Shown here piece after piece: positions 25,545 to 32,397 of a stretch of DNA of 64,000 bases. Numbering within the stretch: position 1 is the first letter of the stretch; the number at the start of each line of letters is the position of its first letter. Under the pieces are notes generated by a model. It was not told the origin of the DNA and made no database searches. It worked only from the letters and a program-made list of their open reading frames with translations. A program made the position numbers and the translations under genes. The DNA is from JAPHTQ01 sp050299175 (GTDB lineage Bacteria > Pseudomonadota > Gammaproteobacteria > Thiohalomonadales > Thiohalomonadaceae): NCBI GenBank assembly GCA_050299175.1, contig JBNKVM010000030.1, positions 1-64,000 of the forward strand. Reading direction: 5' to 3'.

Positions 25545-27194
25545 CTATTTCTGCACGATATATTCGGGCGATGCCATGGTCAGGAAGATCGCGATATAAA
25601 CCCGATTCAGATTCGAATTATTGGGGTTTGAATTCATCGCAGTGAGAATCTGGCTACGCAGGGTGGACGACATCTGGTTCTGCATCAGTAGCAGATTGAT
25701 ATGGTCCACTAACACCCCGGGGGAGTTCACCAGTGCCAGCTCGTCTGAATAATCGGCGGTAATGTCGTCTGAGCGACCGGTACCGTTCTGGATCGCATCA
25801 CGCATGAAATTCAGGTAACCGGTTACGGAGGTCTCATCGGTGATCTGCATCTCCGGCGCGACTAGATTGGCCACAGCGATCGCCGAACCGGGCGGTACAA
25901 ATTCTGGACGGAAAAAGTTGAATACGGAGGGCGAACGCATTGGTGTCTGTGCAAGCCCCCAAAGCGGATCGTCCATGCTTCCCATATCGAAATATCCCGA
26001 TGCCGAGCGGGCATGGAAGGCACGCATCCAGTTGGCCAGACGCAGAACGGGCTCGCGCACTTTACCGGCGTTAGGCGATGTCGGTGTTGTCATTGCCTCT
26101 GTGTCCAGTAACACCGCCAGAATCACCGCCTTCATATCACCGCGCACGCCCTGCCCATTGTCATTGAATGCCGCTGCAACACGGCCGATGTATTCCGGGC
26201 TGGGATTGCTGGTCACCAGGCGTTGAATCAGTTGGCGACCGATAAAGGGACCGACGTTCGGATGATTGAACAGGGTATCCAGGGCGATCCTCAGACTCTC
26301 TTCGCCTGAGGTGTAGGCAGGGATGGTAACGCCAAGGAAGGTCTTCTCCAGCGTTTCATGAAACTGGGGATACATCTGCATCGGTAACCAGTCGCGATTA
26401 TGGTCCCGAGTCCCCCAGCCATAAAACCGACTATCACTTAGATCCTCGCCAGCCCAGCTCCAGCCAGTGAACACCTTCGCCAACCCGGTAATATCATCGT
26501 TGGTATAGGTGGAGGCAGCAGGCAGAACATCGCTACCACCCTGATTGAGTTGACGTAGACCAATGGTGAACAGCTGCATGATCTCACGGGCATAGTTCTC
26601 GTTCGGTACACGGGTACCTTCGGTTTTGCGGTTACCCAGCGCATCCAGGTAGAGCCCCATCATTGGATGCAGCGTCACCTGCTCAAGCAGATCGCGGAAA
26701 TTACCGAATGCGTGCGCTGCCAACATATCGTAGTAGTGGGCGACACCGCGGGCATTATATTCCAGCGTGCTGTCCTGATAGGAGATCACAAATATCTGCG
26801 ACAGGGCAAAGGCAACGCGCTGGCGTAACTGATCTTCGCCGTTAACCACCTGAGACCAGAAAGAGGCAAAGAAATGGTCCTGGCGCAAACGCTCGTCTGC
26901 GGCCAGATCTCTTTGTGCTTCGTTCATGAAGAAAAGATGCAGCGTTTGCGGTTTGGCAAACTGTTCGTTAAACCAGGCACCCACACCGATATCGACTAAA
27001 TGATTAATATCTTCCTTATTTGCTCCGAAGGTCGCCTGGGAGAGCAGGCGCGATGCCTCAACGGCAGAGGGATGCACCACATCGGATTTGGTGGTGGTCG
27101 TCGTTTCATCAAGATTGCAGGCCGCAAGCAGAATGGTACACAGGACGATGACGCCTGCAAATAGTGCTGATCGGTATTTAGCTGCGTACATCAT
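25545..27194 (-). CDS. DUF1800 family lipoprotein
   Basis: The protein has about 549 residues. I chose the start at 27194 (a second ATG follows at 27191) because it gives a lipoprotein signal with lipobox LAAC (IVLCTILLAACNLDE). The DUF1800 pattern is clear: ASRLLSQATFGANKEDINHL at the mature N-terminus, then ARGVAHYYDMLAAHAFGNFR, LYLDALGNRK, YAREIMQLFTIGL and a C-terminal LLMQNQMSSTLRSQIL. It is followed by the DUF1501 partner. Exported carbohydrate- or polymer-related roles have been suggested for the family; none is proven here. Confidence 0.86.
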   Translation of the reverse strand: MMYAAKYRSALFAGVIVLCTILLAACNLDETTTTTKSDVVHPSAVEASRLLSQATFGANKEDINHLVDIGVGAWFNEQFAKPQTLHLFFMNEAQRDLAADERLRQDHFFASFWSQVVNGEDQLRQRVAFALSQIFVISYQDSTLEYNARGVAHYYDMLAAHAFGNFRDLLEQVTLHPMMGLYLDALGNRKTEGTRVPNENYAREIMQLFTIGLRQLNQGGSDVLPAASTYTNDDITGLAKVFTGWSWAGEDLSDSRFYGWGTRDHNRDWLPMQMYPQFHETLEKTFLGVTIPAYTSGEESLRIALDTLFNHPNVGPFIGRQLIQRLVTSNPSPEYIGRVAAAFNDNGQGVRGDMKAVILAVLLDTEAMTTPTSPNAGKVREPVLRLANWMRAFHARSASGYFDMGSMDDPLWGLAQTPMRSPSVFNFFRPEFVPPGSAIAVANLVAPEMQITDETSVTGYLNFMRDAIQNGTGRSDDITADYSDELALVNSPGVLVDHINLLLMQNQMSSTLRSQILTAMNSNPNNSNLNRVYIAIFLTMASPEYIVQK

Positions 27195-27219
27195 CCTTAC
27201 TCCGCTCACTCGCTCCCGA

Positions 27220-27747
27220 TCAGAATTTATAGATTGCAGTGATGAAAACCGTGTGGTCACTACCGACGGCATTCACACCAATCCGTCCGCTCATGTCTGC
27301 ACTTAAATCAAACTGTGCGCCCGCCCCAACCACCGTTCGCCTTCTCTCTTTGGTGGTAATCGTGGTCGTCGGGTCATAGATGCCAGGAATACCGGGATCG
27401 TAAGTGGTCGTCTCTGTCGTAGTCTGTTCGTAACCCGCCTTCATAAACAGATTAATTGGAGACATCTTGCCGAACTTAACCGGATACATACCGATGAGGG
27501 TTAATCCGACACAATACTCATCAATGGTGGTATTAAGCTGGTTCTCGGTGTCGATATAGTCGTAACGTGCCTCGACGGAGAAAGTCTTATTGATCTGCAA
27601 GCCCAGGATCCCGCCGACGGCCAAGTCGCCCAACTGTGCACCGACATAAAGGCGGGTAGCATCTGCTGAGGCGGCATTCGCACTCGGCATCCACAACACA
27701 GGCGCAGCAAGGAAAAGCAGCAAAGTAAAAAATCGATGTCGTTTCAT
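27220..27747 (-). CDS. Outer-membrane beta-barrel protein (paralogue 1)
   Basis: The 175-residue protein has a signal peptide (RFFTLLLFLAAPVLWMPSANA) and alternating hydrophobic strands (VGAQLGDLAVGGILGLQINK; SVEARYDYIDTENQL). It ends in aromatic Phe (TVFITAIYKF), the classic outer-membrane insertion signal. It resembles small 8-stranded OmpA/OmpW-like barrels. It shares order and motifs with the next gene upstream, 28 bp away: VVGAGAQFDLSADMSGRIG against ILGGGAEYEFSKNVTGRAG. This is a tandem duplication. It lies just upstream of the DUF1800/DUF1501 pair on the same strand. Confidence 0.8.
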   Translation of the reverse strand: MKRHRFFTLLLFLAAPVLWMPSANAASADATRLYVGAQLGDLAVGGILGLQINKTFSVEARYDYIDTENQLNTTIDEYCVGLTLIGMYPVKFGKMSPINLFMKAGYEQTTTETTTYDPGIPGIYDPTTTITTKERRRTVVGAGAQFDLSADMSGRIGVNAVGSDHTVFITAIYKF

Positions 27748-27775
27748 TTGATTTCAAAGCATCCGTATAGCCATC

Positions 27776-28282
27776 TCAGAATTTGTACATGGCAGCAAGA
27801 TAGATCGATCTGTCCGTGCCGTGGAAATCGAGCCCCGCACGCCCTGTCACGTTTTTGCTAAATTCATACTCCGCCCCACCACCGAGAATCAGTCGGTTCT
27901 CGTTACTGGTCTTTGTATCTTCATAGGGAAGTGTGAGCGTCACCGAAGAGGGAATTGAGTAATCCTCGGTATTGGTCACATGCTCGTAGCCCGCTTTAAC
28001 GAACAGAGAATAGGGCATCGTTTTACGCAGCTTCATTCTGAAGCGAGCTACACCGACAATACCGACAGCGGACGACTTGGTGTCTATGACAATACCTGCA
28101 TGGGTGACATTGGTATTCGCCTCCACATATTGGAGTTCGACCGCATAGGTCTTGTCGATCTGGTAGCCAAACAAAATGCCAGCCGCTGTATCGTCAAGCT
28201 GCACACCGGTATAGATCGGTGCAGCGAGGGCGGAAGTGGGAATAACGCCATACAAAAGCACGGCAGCCAGAGTTCGTTTCAT
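27776..28282 (-). CDS. Outer-membrane beta-barrel protein (paralogue 2)
   Basis: The 168-residue protein has a signal peptide (TLAAVLLYGVIPTSALAAP), barrel-like strands (GVQLDDTAAGILFGYQIDK; AVELQYVEANTNVTHA) and terminal Phe (SIYLAAMYKF). It is a paralogue of the 27220-27747 product with the same strand layout and length. It may be the first gene of a secreted or envelope operon of two barrels, DUF1800 and DUF1501. Function is unknown. Confidence 0.8.
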   Translation of the reverse strand: MKRTLAAVLLYGVIPTSALAAPIYTGVQLDDTAAGILFGYQIDKTYAVELQYVEANTNVTHAGIVIDTKSSAVGIVGVARFRMKLRKTMPYSLFVKAGYEHVTNTEDYSIPSSVTLTLPYEDTKTSNENRLILGGGAEYEFSKNVTGRAGLDFHGTDRSIYLAAMYKF

Positions 28283-28870
28283 AGACTTTCCGAATAGTTG
28301 ATCGAGACAGGAGATGAAGGTTTCAGGCCATCACAACCTGCCTGGATTTTGTGACTGGAGCGAACAGCAACCTTTTTAGACAGGGGGGATACCAACAGCC
28401 CATCCGAAATCAGAACCGTTGACCATAAATGGTGCAAAAGCTCGATACTCAGGCTCTCTCACACCATCAGCACAGGGCGGATATCGAACCAAAAACATCC
28501 AGATATCCTGCCAGCCAACTGTAGGTCGAAACTACGGTAATTTAAGGAAGAAGGTGTTGCCTTGGGTCACAGTTTTAACGTGCGTTGAATCAAGAAGGCG
28601 CAACCGCGCATGGAACGGCGCTGTTCTCTTGCCAAATATCAATAGCGCTATGAGAGTCCCATCAAGTTTCCCCCTTCCCCTCCCCACCCCGATTCGATAG
28701 GATTGACCCATCTCAGGCGGCTGAGGCGCCCGGCGATTCGGTTCGGGCGAGGGCGTAATAGAAGACCCAAAAGGGAAACAGGCCTGCCGCACCTGATGGA
28801 CGAAGTACGCACCCGGTAAACCAGAGATGGCGAGCCACGCGTACACGGAACGACTATCAGGAGATGAAAA
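28283..28870. other. 588-bp intergenic stretch with no supported gene
   Basis: No reading frame here has recognisable protein character on either strand. A pyrimidine-rich tract (tttccccc ttcccctccccacccc, about 28665-28690) and a GC-rich part precede the MNT-HEPN gene. The sequence directly before that gene holds a good ribosome site (aggag, 28859-28863). I see no attC, tRNA or transposon end. It lies between the barrel operon and the integron-cassette region. Confidence 0.5.
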
Positions 28871-29890
28871 ATGGACAAGAAACATACCCCCGACCGCCAT
28901 GGCTCGGACCCGTTTGGCGCACGCCCGCTCTACTATCACGAAAACGGGCAGCCGATTGTACAACCCTATGAGGAAATGCAGGGACTGCCGTCCTGGTACA
29001 AAATGAATACGCGCCCCAAACACCTCCCGCAGAGAAAGCAACAAGAGCTGAGTGGCATCGTCGAGACCATACGCGCCCACCACAACGTGGAGATGATCAT
29101 CCTCTTCGGCTCCTACGCTCGCGGCGACTGGGTGGAAGACGAATACGAAGAAAAAGGCATCACCTACTCATACCGCTCCGACTACGACATCCTCATCGTC
29201 ACCGCCAACAAAAGCGATGAGCGCGACGTGGAACATGACAACGCCATGCGCGAAGCGCTGGAACCGGAACAGGGCGGCACCAAGGTAAGCTACATCGTCC
29301 ACACCATCCAGCACGTCAACCAGATGCTCGCCGAACGGCGCTTCTTCTTCATGGACATCCTCAAAGAAGGCTACATGCTTCACGACTCCAAACGCTTCAT
29401 GCTGGCAAGGCCGCCGAAGGAACTGGAGCCCGACGTCATGCTGCGGATATCGGAAGAGTATTTTGCAGATTGGATGGATAGAGGAGATCGCCGTTTCAAA
29501 GGCGCCCAATTTCAACTCTCCGATGGTGGTTTAAATGACGCCGCTTTTGATCTCCACCAAGCCGCTGAACGCTACATCACCTGCCTGCTACTGGTCGAAA
29601 CCGGCTACCGTCCCAAAGAACACGACATGGAGCGCCTGCTTAAACAGGCCGCAGGCTTCGACAAGGAATTCAACGCGATCTTCCCACGCAACAACAAAGA
29701 AGAGAGACGCCTCTTCGACCTCCTGCGCCGCGCCTACGTCGACGCCCGCTACAACAAAACCTACAGCATCACCGAAGAAGAACTGAACATCCTCAGCGAC
29801 CGGGTACAACAACTGAAAAAGATCGCTGCACGGGTGTGCAGAGAAAGGATTGAGGAACTTCGGAAGATAGTGAGTAGAAACAGCGAGTGA
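28871..29890 (+). CDS. Nucleotidyltransferase (MNT) - HEPN fusion protein
   Basis: The 339-residue cytosolic protein has an N-terminal leader (1-55) and a minimal nucleotidyltransferase domain (about 60-165) with motif LFGSYARGDW followed by SDYDILIV, giving the G-S and D-x-D residues. A HEPN domain follows (about 200-330) with DAAFDLHQAAERYI and AYVDARYNKTY. MNT and HEPN proteins are usually separate toxin-antitoxin partners (HepT/MntA). Here both are in one chain. The toxin motif R-x4-6-H is not obvious in the HEPN part, so RNase activity is doubtful. The fifteen residues between GS and DxD (EDEYEEKGITYSYR region) exceed the usual spacing. The stop codon touches the end of an attC site, so the gene borders the integron cassettes but runs against them. 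Confidence 0.82.
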   Translation: MDKKHTPDRHGSDPFGARPLYYHENGQPIVQPYEEMQGLPSWYKMNTRPKHLPQRKQQELSGIVETIRAHHNVEMIILFGSYARGDWVEDEYEEKGITYSYRSDYDILIVTANKSDERDVEHDNAMREALEPEQGGTKVSYIVHTIQHVNQMLAERRFFFMDILKEGYMLHDSKRFMLARPPKELEPDVMLRISEEYFADWMDRGDRRFKGAQFQLSDGGLNDAAFDLHQAAERYITCLLLVETGYRPKEHDMERLLKQAAGFDKEFNAIFPRNNKEERRLFDLLRRAYVDARYNKTYSITEEELNILSDRVQQLKKIAARVCRERIEELRKIVSRNSE

Positions 29891-29969
29891 TTAACACTTG
29901 GGTAAGAGGCCGAGCGAGTAGCGAGGTCCCAGTGAGCGAGAACGAACGTTCTTGACCCAGTTGTTATGC
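29889..29969 (-). other. attC site of cassette 3
   Basis: On the minus strand the site runs R'' GCATAAC, L'' ACTGGGTCAAGA, a variable middle, L' TCTTACCCAAGT and R' GTTAATC. The L'' and L' arms pair with the extra-helical bases typical of attC. The stop TAA of the cassette frame is in R''. R' ends at the stop of the opposite-strand MNT-HEPN gene. GTTAATC departs by one base from the consensus GTTRRRY. Confidence 0.75.
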
Positions 29970-30327
29970 ATCTTTTCCAAATAGCGCACGGTTCTTTACC
30001 AAAACGACTACACCAAAAACAAGAAAACCTACACCTAGAACAAATGGTAAATCTGTAACCCCGCCTTTTGACGAATACCCAAAACCTGCAAACACCAACC
30101 CCATAAAGATATAGAATATTGGTGCGAGCATAGTGTTTTTGGGAGCCGATGAGTATATTTCTTTGCTCTTTGAAATGATCATATTAAGGCCTTCCACTTC
30201 TTCCTTGTGTACGCTTTTGCATACAAGACCATGGCCCTAAGTCTGTAACACACTCACTACAGAGACCTTTGCTGCATGCTTTACACGTTCCCACAGCAGG
30301 CCGTTCTGGATGATTAAAGCAATTCAT
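29964..30327 (-). pseudogene. Cassette gene: zinc-finger (B-box-like) protein with two membrane helices, frameshifted
   Basis: Reading from ATG 30327 (ribosome site aaggaaat) gives MNCFNHPERPAVGTCKAC and then SKGLCSECVTDLG, a Cys/His zinc-binding motif. The frame then breaks at TTAGGGCCATGG (30240-30229). Removing one C at 30233-30234 restores HGLVCKSVHKEEVEGLN and the downstream frame, which has two hydrophobic helices (APIFYIFMGLVFAGFGY; FVLGVGFLVFGVVVLV) and ends at 29964. Together they match a widespread family of about 120 residues: an N-terminal CxxH...CxxC zinc ribbon and a C-terminal two-helix membrane part. It may be a decayed gene or a sequencing error. Only the 77-residue C-terminal part (start 30197) is open without repair. 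Function of the family is unknown. Confidence 0.78.
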
Positions 30328-30340
30328 ATTATTTCCTTAT

Positions 30341-30415
30341 TGTATACCGCTGAGTTAAAGGGCGCCAATGGAGCGCAGCGGAGAAAAATTTCCGTGTTTA
30401 AACATTTGTTAGCGA
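30341..30415 (-). other. attC site of cassette 2
   Basis: R'' TCGCTAAC at 30415-30408 is the perfect complement of the cassette start GTTAGCGA at 31078-31071. The arms TGTTTAAACA and TTTAACTCAG pair imperfectly. R' reads GGTATAC where GTTATRC is expected, so the recombination core is degenerate by about two bases. The stop TAA of the methyltransferase gene is inside R''. Confidence 0.75.
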
Positions 30416-31038
30416 AAAAAGAGCTTTGTATTGAAATAACGACTAACTTTGGATCGATACTGCAAATAATAACTTCCGTATGTTTGAGTTAAAAAACGCT
30501 CTTCTTGGAGAATTTGAATATGTAGTGATACTGCAATTATCACGAACAACAACAAGAATACAAAACGACCCTGCAATAAGAAAGTGCCAGCCACCAATAA
30601 ATCAAGACTGACATAAATTGGATTTCTTGAATATTTGAAAATTCCGTTTGTAATCAATTGCCCTGGTTTTTCTCTGTCAATTCCAATTCTCCAAGAATTG
30701 CGGAAAGAATGCAGAGCTGTAGCATAAATGATCAAACCAAAGACTAAAATAATGACCCCAGCGATTTTGAAACCTGTATGCTGTATTGTTAGTAAATCTG
30801 AAATTGACAATAGAATATGGAAGTTTAAGGATAATGAATATGAAATTGATTCAAAAATCCAAATAAAAAAGCAGATGACAAATATAATTCCATTAATGTA
30901 TTGGGTTTTAGTTATTTTGGAATCAAGGACAAATACTTGAATATTTTTTGATTTTAAACTAATTACACGACCAACCCCTATAGCTGCTAAGAGGCTGAGA
31001 GTAGCAAGTTGTATTGTGTCTTGAATCTCAAGAATCAT
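30409..31038 (-). CDS. Isoprenylcysteine carboxyl methyltransferase-like membrane protein (cassette gene)
   Basis: The 209-residue, AT-rich gene encodes a polytopic membrane protein with about five helices. The C-terminal half carries the ICMT/PEMT signature: GQLITNGIFKYSRNPIYVS (about 128-146), then a helical hairpin, and ILQEERFLTQTYGSYYLQY near 175-193 with the conserved EE and Y residues. In bacteria such proteins are presumed SAM-dependent methyltransferases of lipids or small molecules. The start at 31038 has a weak ribosome site. It is the single gene of integron cassette 2, and its codon use (many ATA, TTA, AAT) differs sharply from the host genes. Confidence 0.8.
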   Translation of the reverse strand: MILEIQDTIQLATLSLLAAIGVGRVISLKSKNIQVFVLDSKITKTQYINGIIFVICFFIWIFESISYSLSLNFHILLSISDLLTIQHTGFKIAGVIILVFGLIIYATALHSFRNSWRIGIDREKPGQLITNGIFKYSRNPIYVSLDLLVAGTFLLQGRFVFLLLFVIIAVSLHIQILQEERFLTQTYGSYYLQYRSKVSRYFNTKLFFR

Positions 31039-31070
31039 TTCGAATTAGAAAAAACATCCTACAGTTTTAG

Positions 31071-31159
31071 TCGCTAACGTTTCGCGTAACCGGACGCACA
31101 AAGGTGCAGAGCGAAGCGGCGCAGCTTTGTGCGATCCGAGTTTGCGCGATTGTTATCAG
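31071..31159 (-). other. attC site of cassette 1
   Basis: This is the best-preserved attC. On the minus strand it has R'' CTGATAAC, L'' CGCGCAAACTCGGA, an inner stem TCGCACAAAG / CTTTGTGCG, a loop with CCGCTTCGC, L' TCCGGTTACGCG and R' GTTAGCG. The arms pair over most of their length with a few unpaired bases, like the class 1 aadA-type 59-base element. The stop TGA of the upstream frame lies in R''. Confidence 0.88.
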
Positions 31160-31503
31160 TGATTTGCAATAACGTCTCTTAATGCCTGGGCAATTTGTTC
31201 ATACGTAAGAGATTCTATTAGTTCATCTTTCCTTACAGAATCACCATTACTTCCGTTTCTATGAATGAACATATTTCCAAGACTCACCAAGCATAAATGT
31301 AGTCCGATTGGTGAATTAGATTTTGAATTAATATTCCAAGCTAATGCAGAAATGGCATCAATGAGATGGAATTTTTCCCAATACCCTAAAGTATCTTTTC
31401 TTTCATCTAGAAGCTTACGGATTAAATTGAATATATCCTCTCGAATACCTTCTATTGAGACGTCTGTTTTCAATTTCCGAAATATTGCCTCAATTTCATC
31501 CAT
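31156..31503 (-). CDS. Hypothetical protein (cassette gene)
   Basis: The 115-residue soluble, mostly helical protein begins MDEIEAIFRKLKTDV. It has no recognised motif; a weakly conserved-looking segment is ERKDTLGYWEKFHLIDAISALAW split over residues 34-56. The ribosome site is strong (cggaggaaac, 7 bases before ATG). It is the only gene of integron cassette 1, and the stop is inside the R'' box of its attC. Some small cassette proteins of this size are helical immunity or toxin-related proteins, but nothing in the sequence shows that here. Confidence 0.72.
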   Translation of the reverse strand: MDEIEAIFRKLKTDVSIEGIREDIFNLIRKLLDERKDTLGYWEKFHLIDAISALAWNINSKSNSPIGLHLCLVSLGNMFIHRNGSNGDSVRKDELIESLTYEQIAQALRDVIANH

Positions 31504-31543
31504 ATGTTTCCTCCGTTTTTACTGATAACTATAAGTAGACACC

Positions 31544-31630
31544 CTAAAAGCTCCGTTACAAACGGAGCTTTTAGAGTATATAAAAATCTGGCTTATTGAA
31601 AAACAATGAGTTAGCTCCGTACTACGGAGC
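31544..31630. repeat. Cluster of related palindromes beside the cassette array
   Basis: A perfect 14-bp inverted repeat with 3-base loop (ctaaaagctccgtt / aacggagcttttag, 31544-31574) is followed 39 bp later by a second palindrome (gctccgta c tacggagc, 31614-31630) sharing the core agctccgt/acggagc. A third half-site aacggag sits at 31646-31652. The first resembles an intrinsic terminator. Together they occupy the gap between ribE and the first cassette, where an attI or earlier attC would be expected. The rest of 31531-31765 holds no gene. Confidence 0.6.
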
Positions 31631-31765
31631 CTAAAAGGAATTGCTAACGGAGTTGGAAATATCGACATATAGCACTCCCTCGCTTGTGGTTGTTTCTATC
31701 CTTTTACTGCAATAGTAGACAAGAAGGCAAGCCTGAATGCTTGTCATTCACCTAAATTTAGATGG

Positions 31766-32380
31766 TTACACCCTCTCCCGTTCTGCCATCACCCGCTCGA
31801 CGGTATCGACGATTGCCTGGGTTTGCGGGTCGATTTCGATGTTAATGCGGTCACCGATCTGGCGTGTACCGATGTTGGTACGTTGCAACGTTTCGGGGAT
31901 GAGGTTGACGTTAAACTCATCACCTTCGACATCGCCGATGGTGAGGCTGATACCATCGATACCGATATAGCCTTTTGTGAAGATGTAACGCATCCACTGC
32001 TGCGGTGCGCGGAACCAGACCTGATGGTTGTTTTCTGACGGAATCACACGACTGACTGTGGCGGTACCGAGGATGTGGCCAGACATGGCGTGGCCGCCGA
32101 TATCATCACCGAAGCGGGCGGCACGTTCGACGTTTACCCGATCACCGACTTTGAGTTCACCGAGGTTGGTGACCTTGAGGGTCTCCTGCATCAGGTCGAA
32201 GGAGACCTTGTCGCCATCGATGGAAGTCACGGTGAGACAGCAGCCGTTATGCGCCACTGAGGCGCCCGGTTCAAGACCGGGCAACAGTGCTTCAGGCAGG
32301 CGCAGCACGTGGGTGCGGAAATTGGTTTTCTCGGTAATGGCAACGACTTCTGCGGTGCCCTGTACGATTCCGGTAAACAT
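31766..32380 (-). CDS. ribE: Riboflavin synthase, alpha subunit
   Basis: The enzyme dismutates two 6,7-dimethyl-8-ribityllumazine molecules into riboflavin and a pyrimidine. It has 204 residues and two repeated beta-barrel lumazine-binding halves (1-95 and 96-200). The N-terminus MFTGIVQGTAEV is diagnostic. The repeated motifs SVAHNGCCLTVT in half 1 and IGIDGISLTIGDV in half 2, and FDLMQETLKVTNLGEL against VNLIPETLQRTNIG, show the duplication. It is 17 bp downstream of a PfkB kinase on the same strand and abuts the accessory region on its 3' side. The usual ribD/ribBA/ribH genes are not in the window. Confidence 0.96.
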   Translation of the reverse strand: MFTGIVQGTAEVVAITEKTNFRTHVLRLPEALLPGLEPGASVAHNGCCLTVTSIDGDKVSFDLMQETLKVTNLGELKVGDRVNVERAARFGDDIGGHAMSGHILGTATVSRVIPSENNHQVWFRAPQQWMRYIFTKGYIGIDGISLTIGDVEGDEFNVNLIPETLQRTNIGTRQIGDRINIEIDPQTQAIVDTVERVMAERERV

Positions 32381-32397
32381 CTCCGCCCCCTCCAGGC

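Larger units (their letters stand above)
29889..31529 (-). mobile_element. CALIN-type integron cassette array (three cassettes, no integrase)
   Basis: Three consecutive minus-strand gene cassettes are each made of one open frame followed by an attC-like imperfect palindrome. The limits are about 31528-31078, 31077-30347 and 30346-29895. The stop codon of each frame lies inside the R'' box of its own attC. R'' of the first two cassettes is the exact reverse complement of that cassette's own start: CTGATAAC against GTTATCAG, and TCGCTAAC against GTTAGCGA. This is the signature left by integron site-specific insertion. The DNA is much more AT-rich than its surroundings. No tyrosine-recombinase integrase gene is within the window, so this fits a cluster of attC sites lacking an integrase. 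Confidence 0.85.

Noticed and set aside
28532..29083. A 183-codon minus-strand frame before the MNT-HEPN gene
   Set aside because: Most of it is antisense to the MNT-HEPN gene and the remainder has no protein-like pattern. I considered a diversity-generating or intron remnant in 28283-28870 but found no reverse transcriptase or template repeat.
29889..29969. Rho-independent terminator for the MNT-HEPN gene
   Set aside because: The palindrome has the R''/L''/L'/R' order and unpaired bases of attC, carries the stop of the opposite-strand gene in R'', and lacks a T-run.
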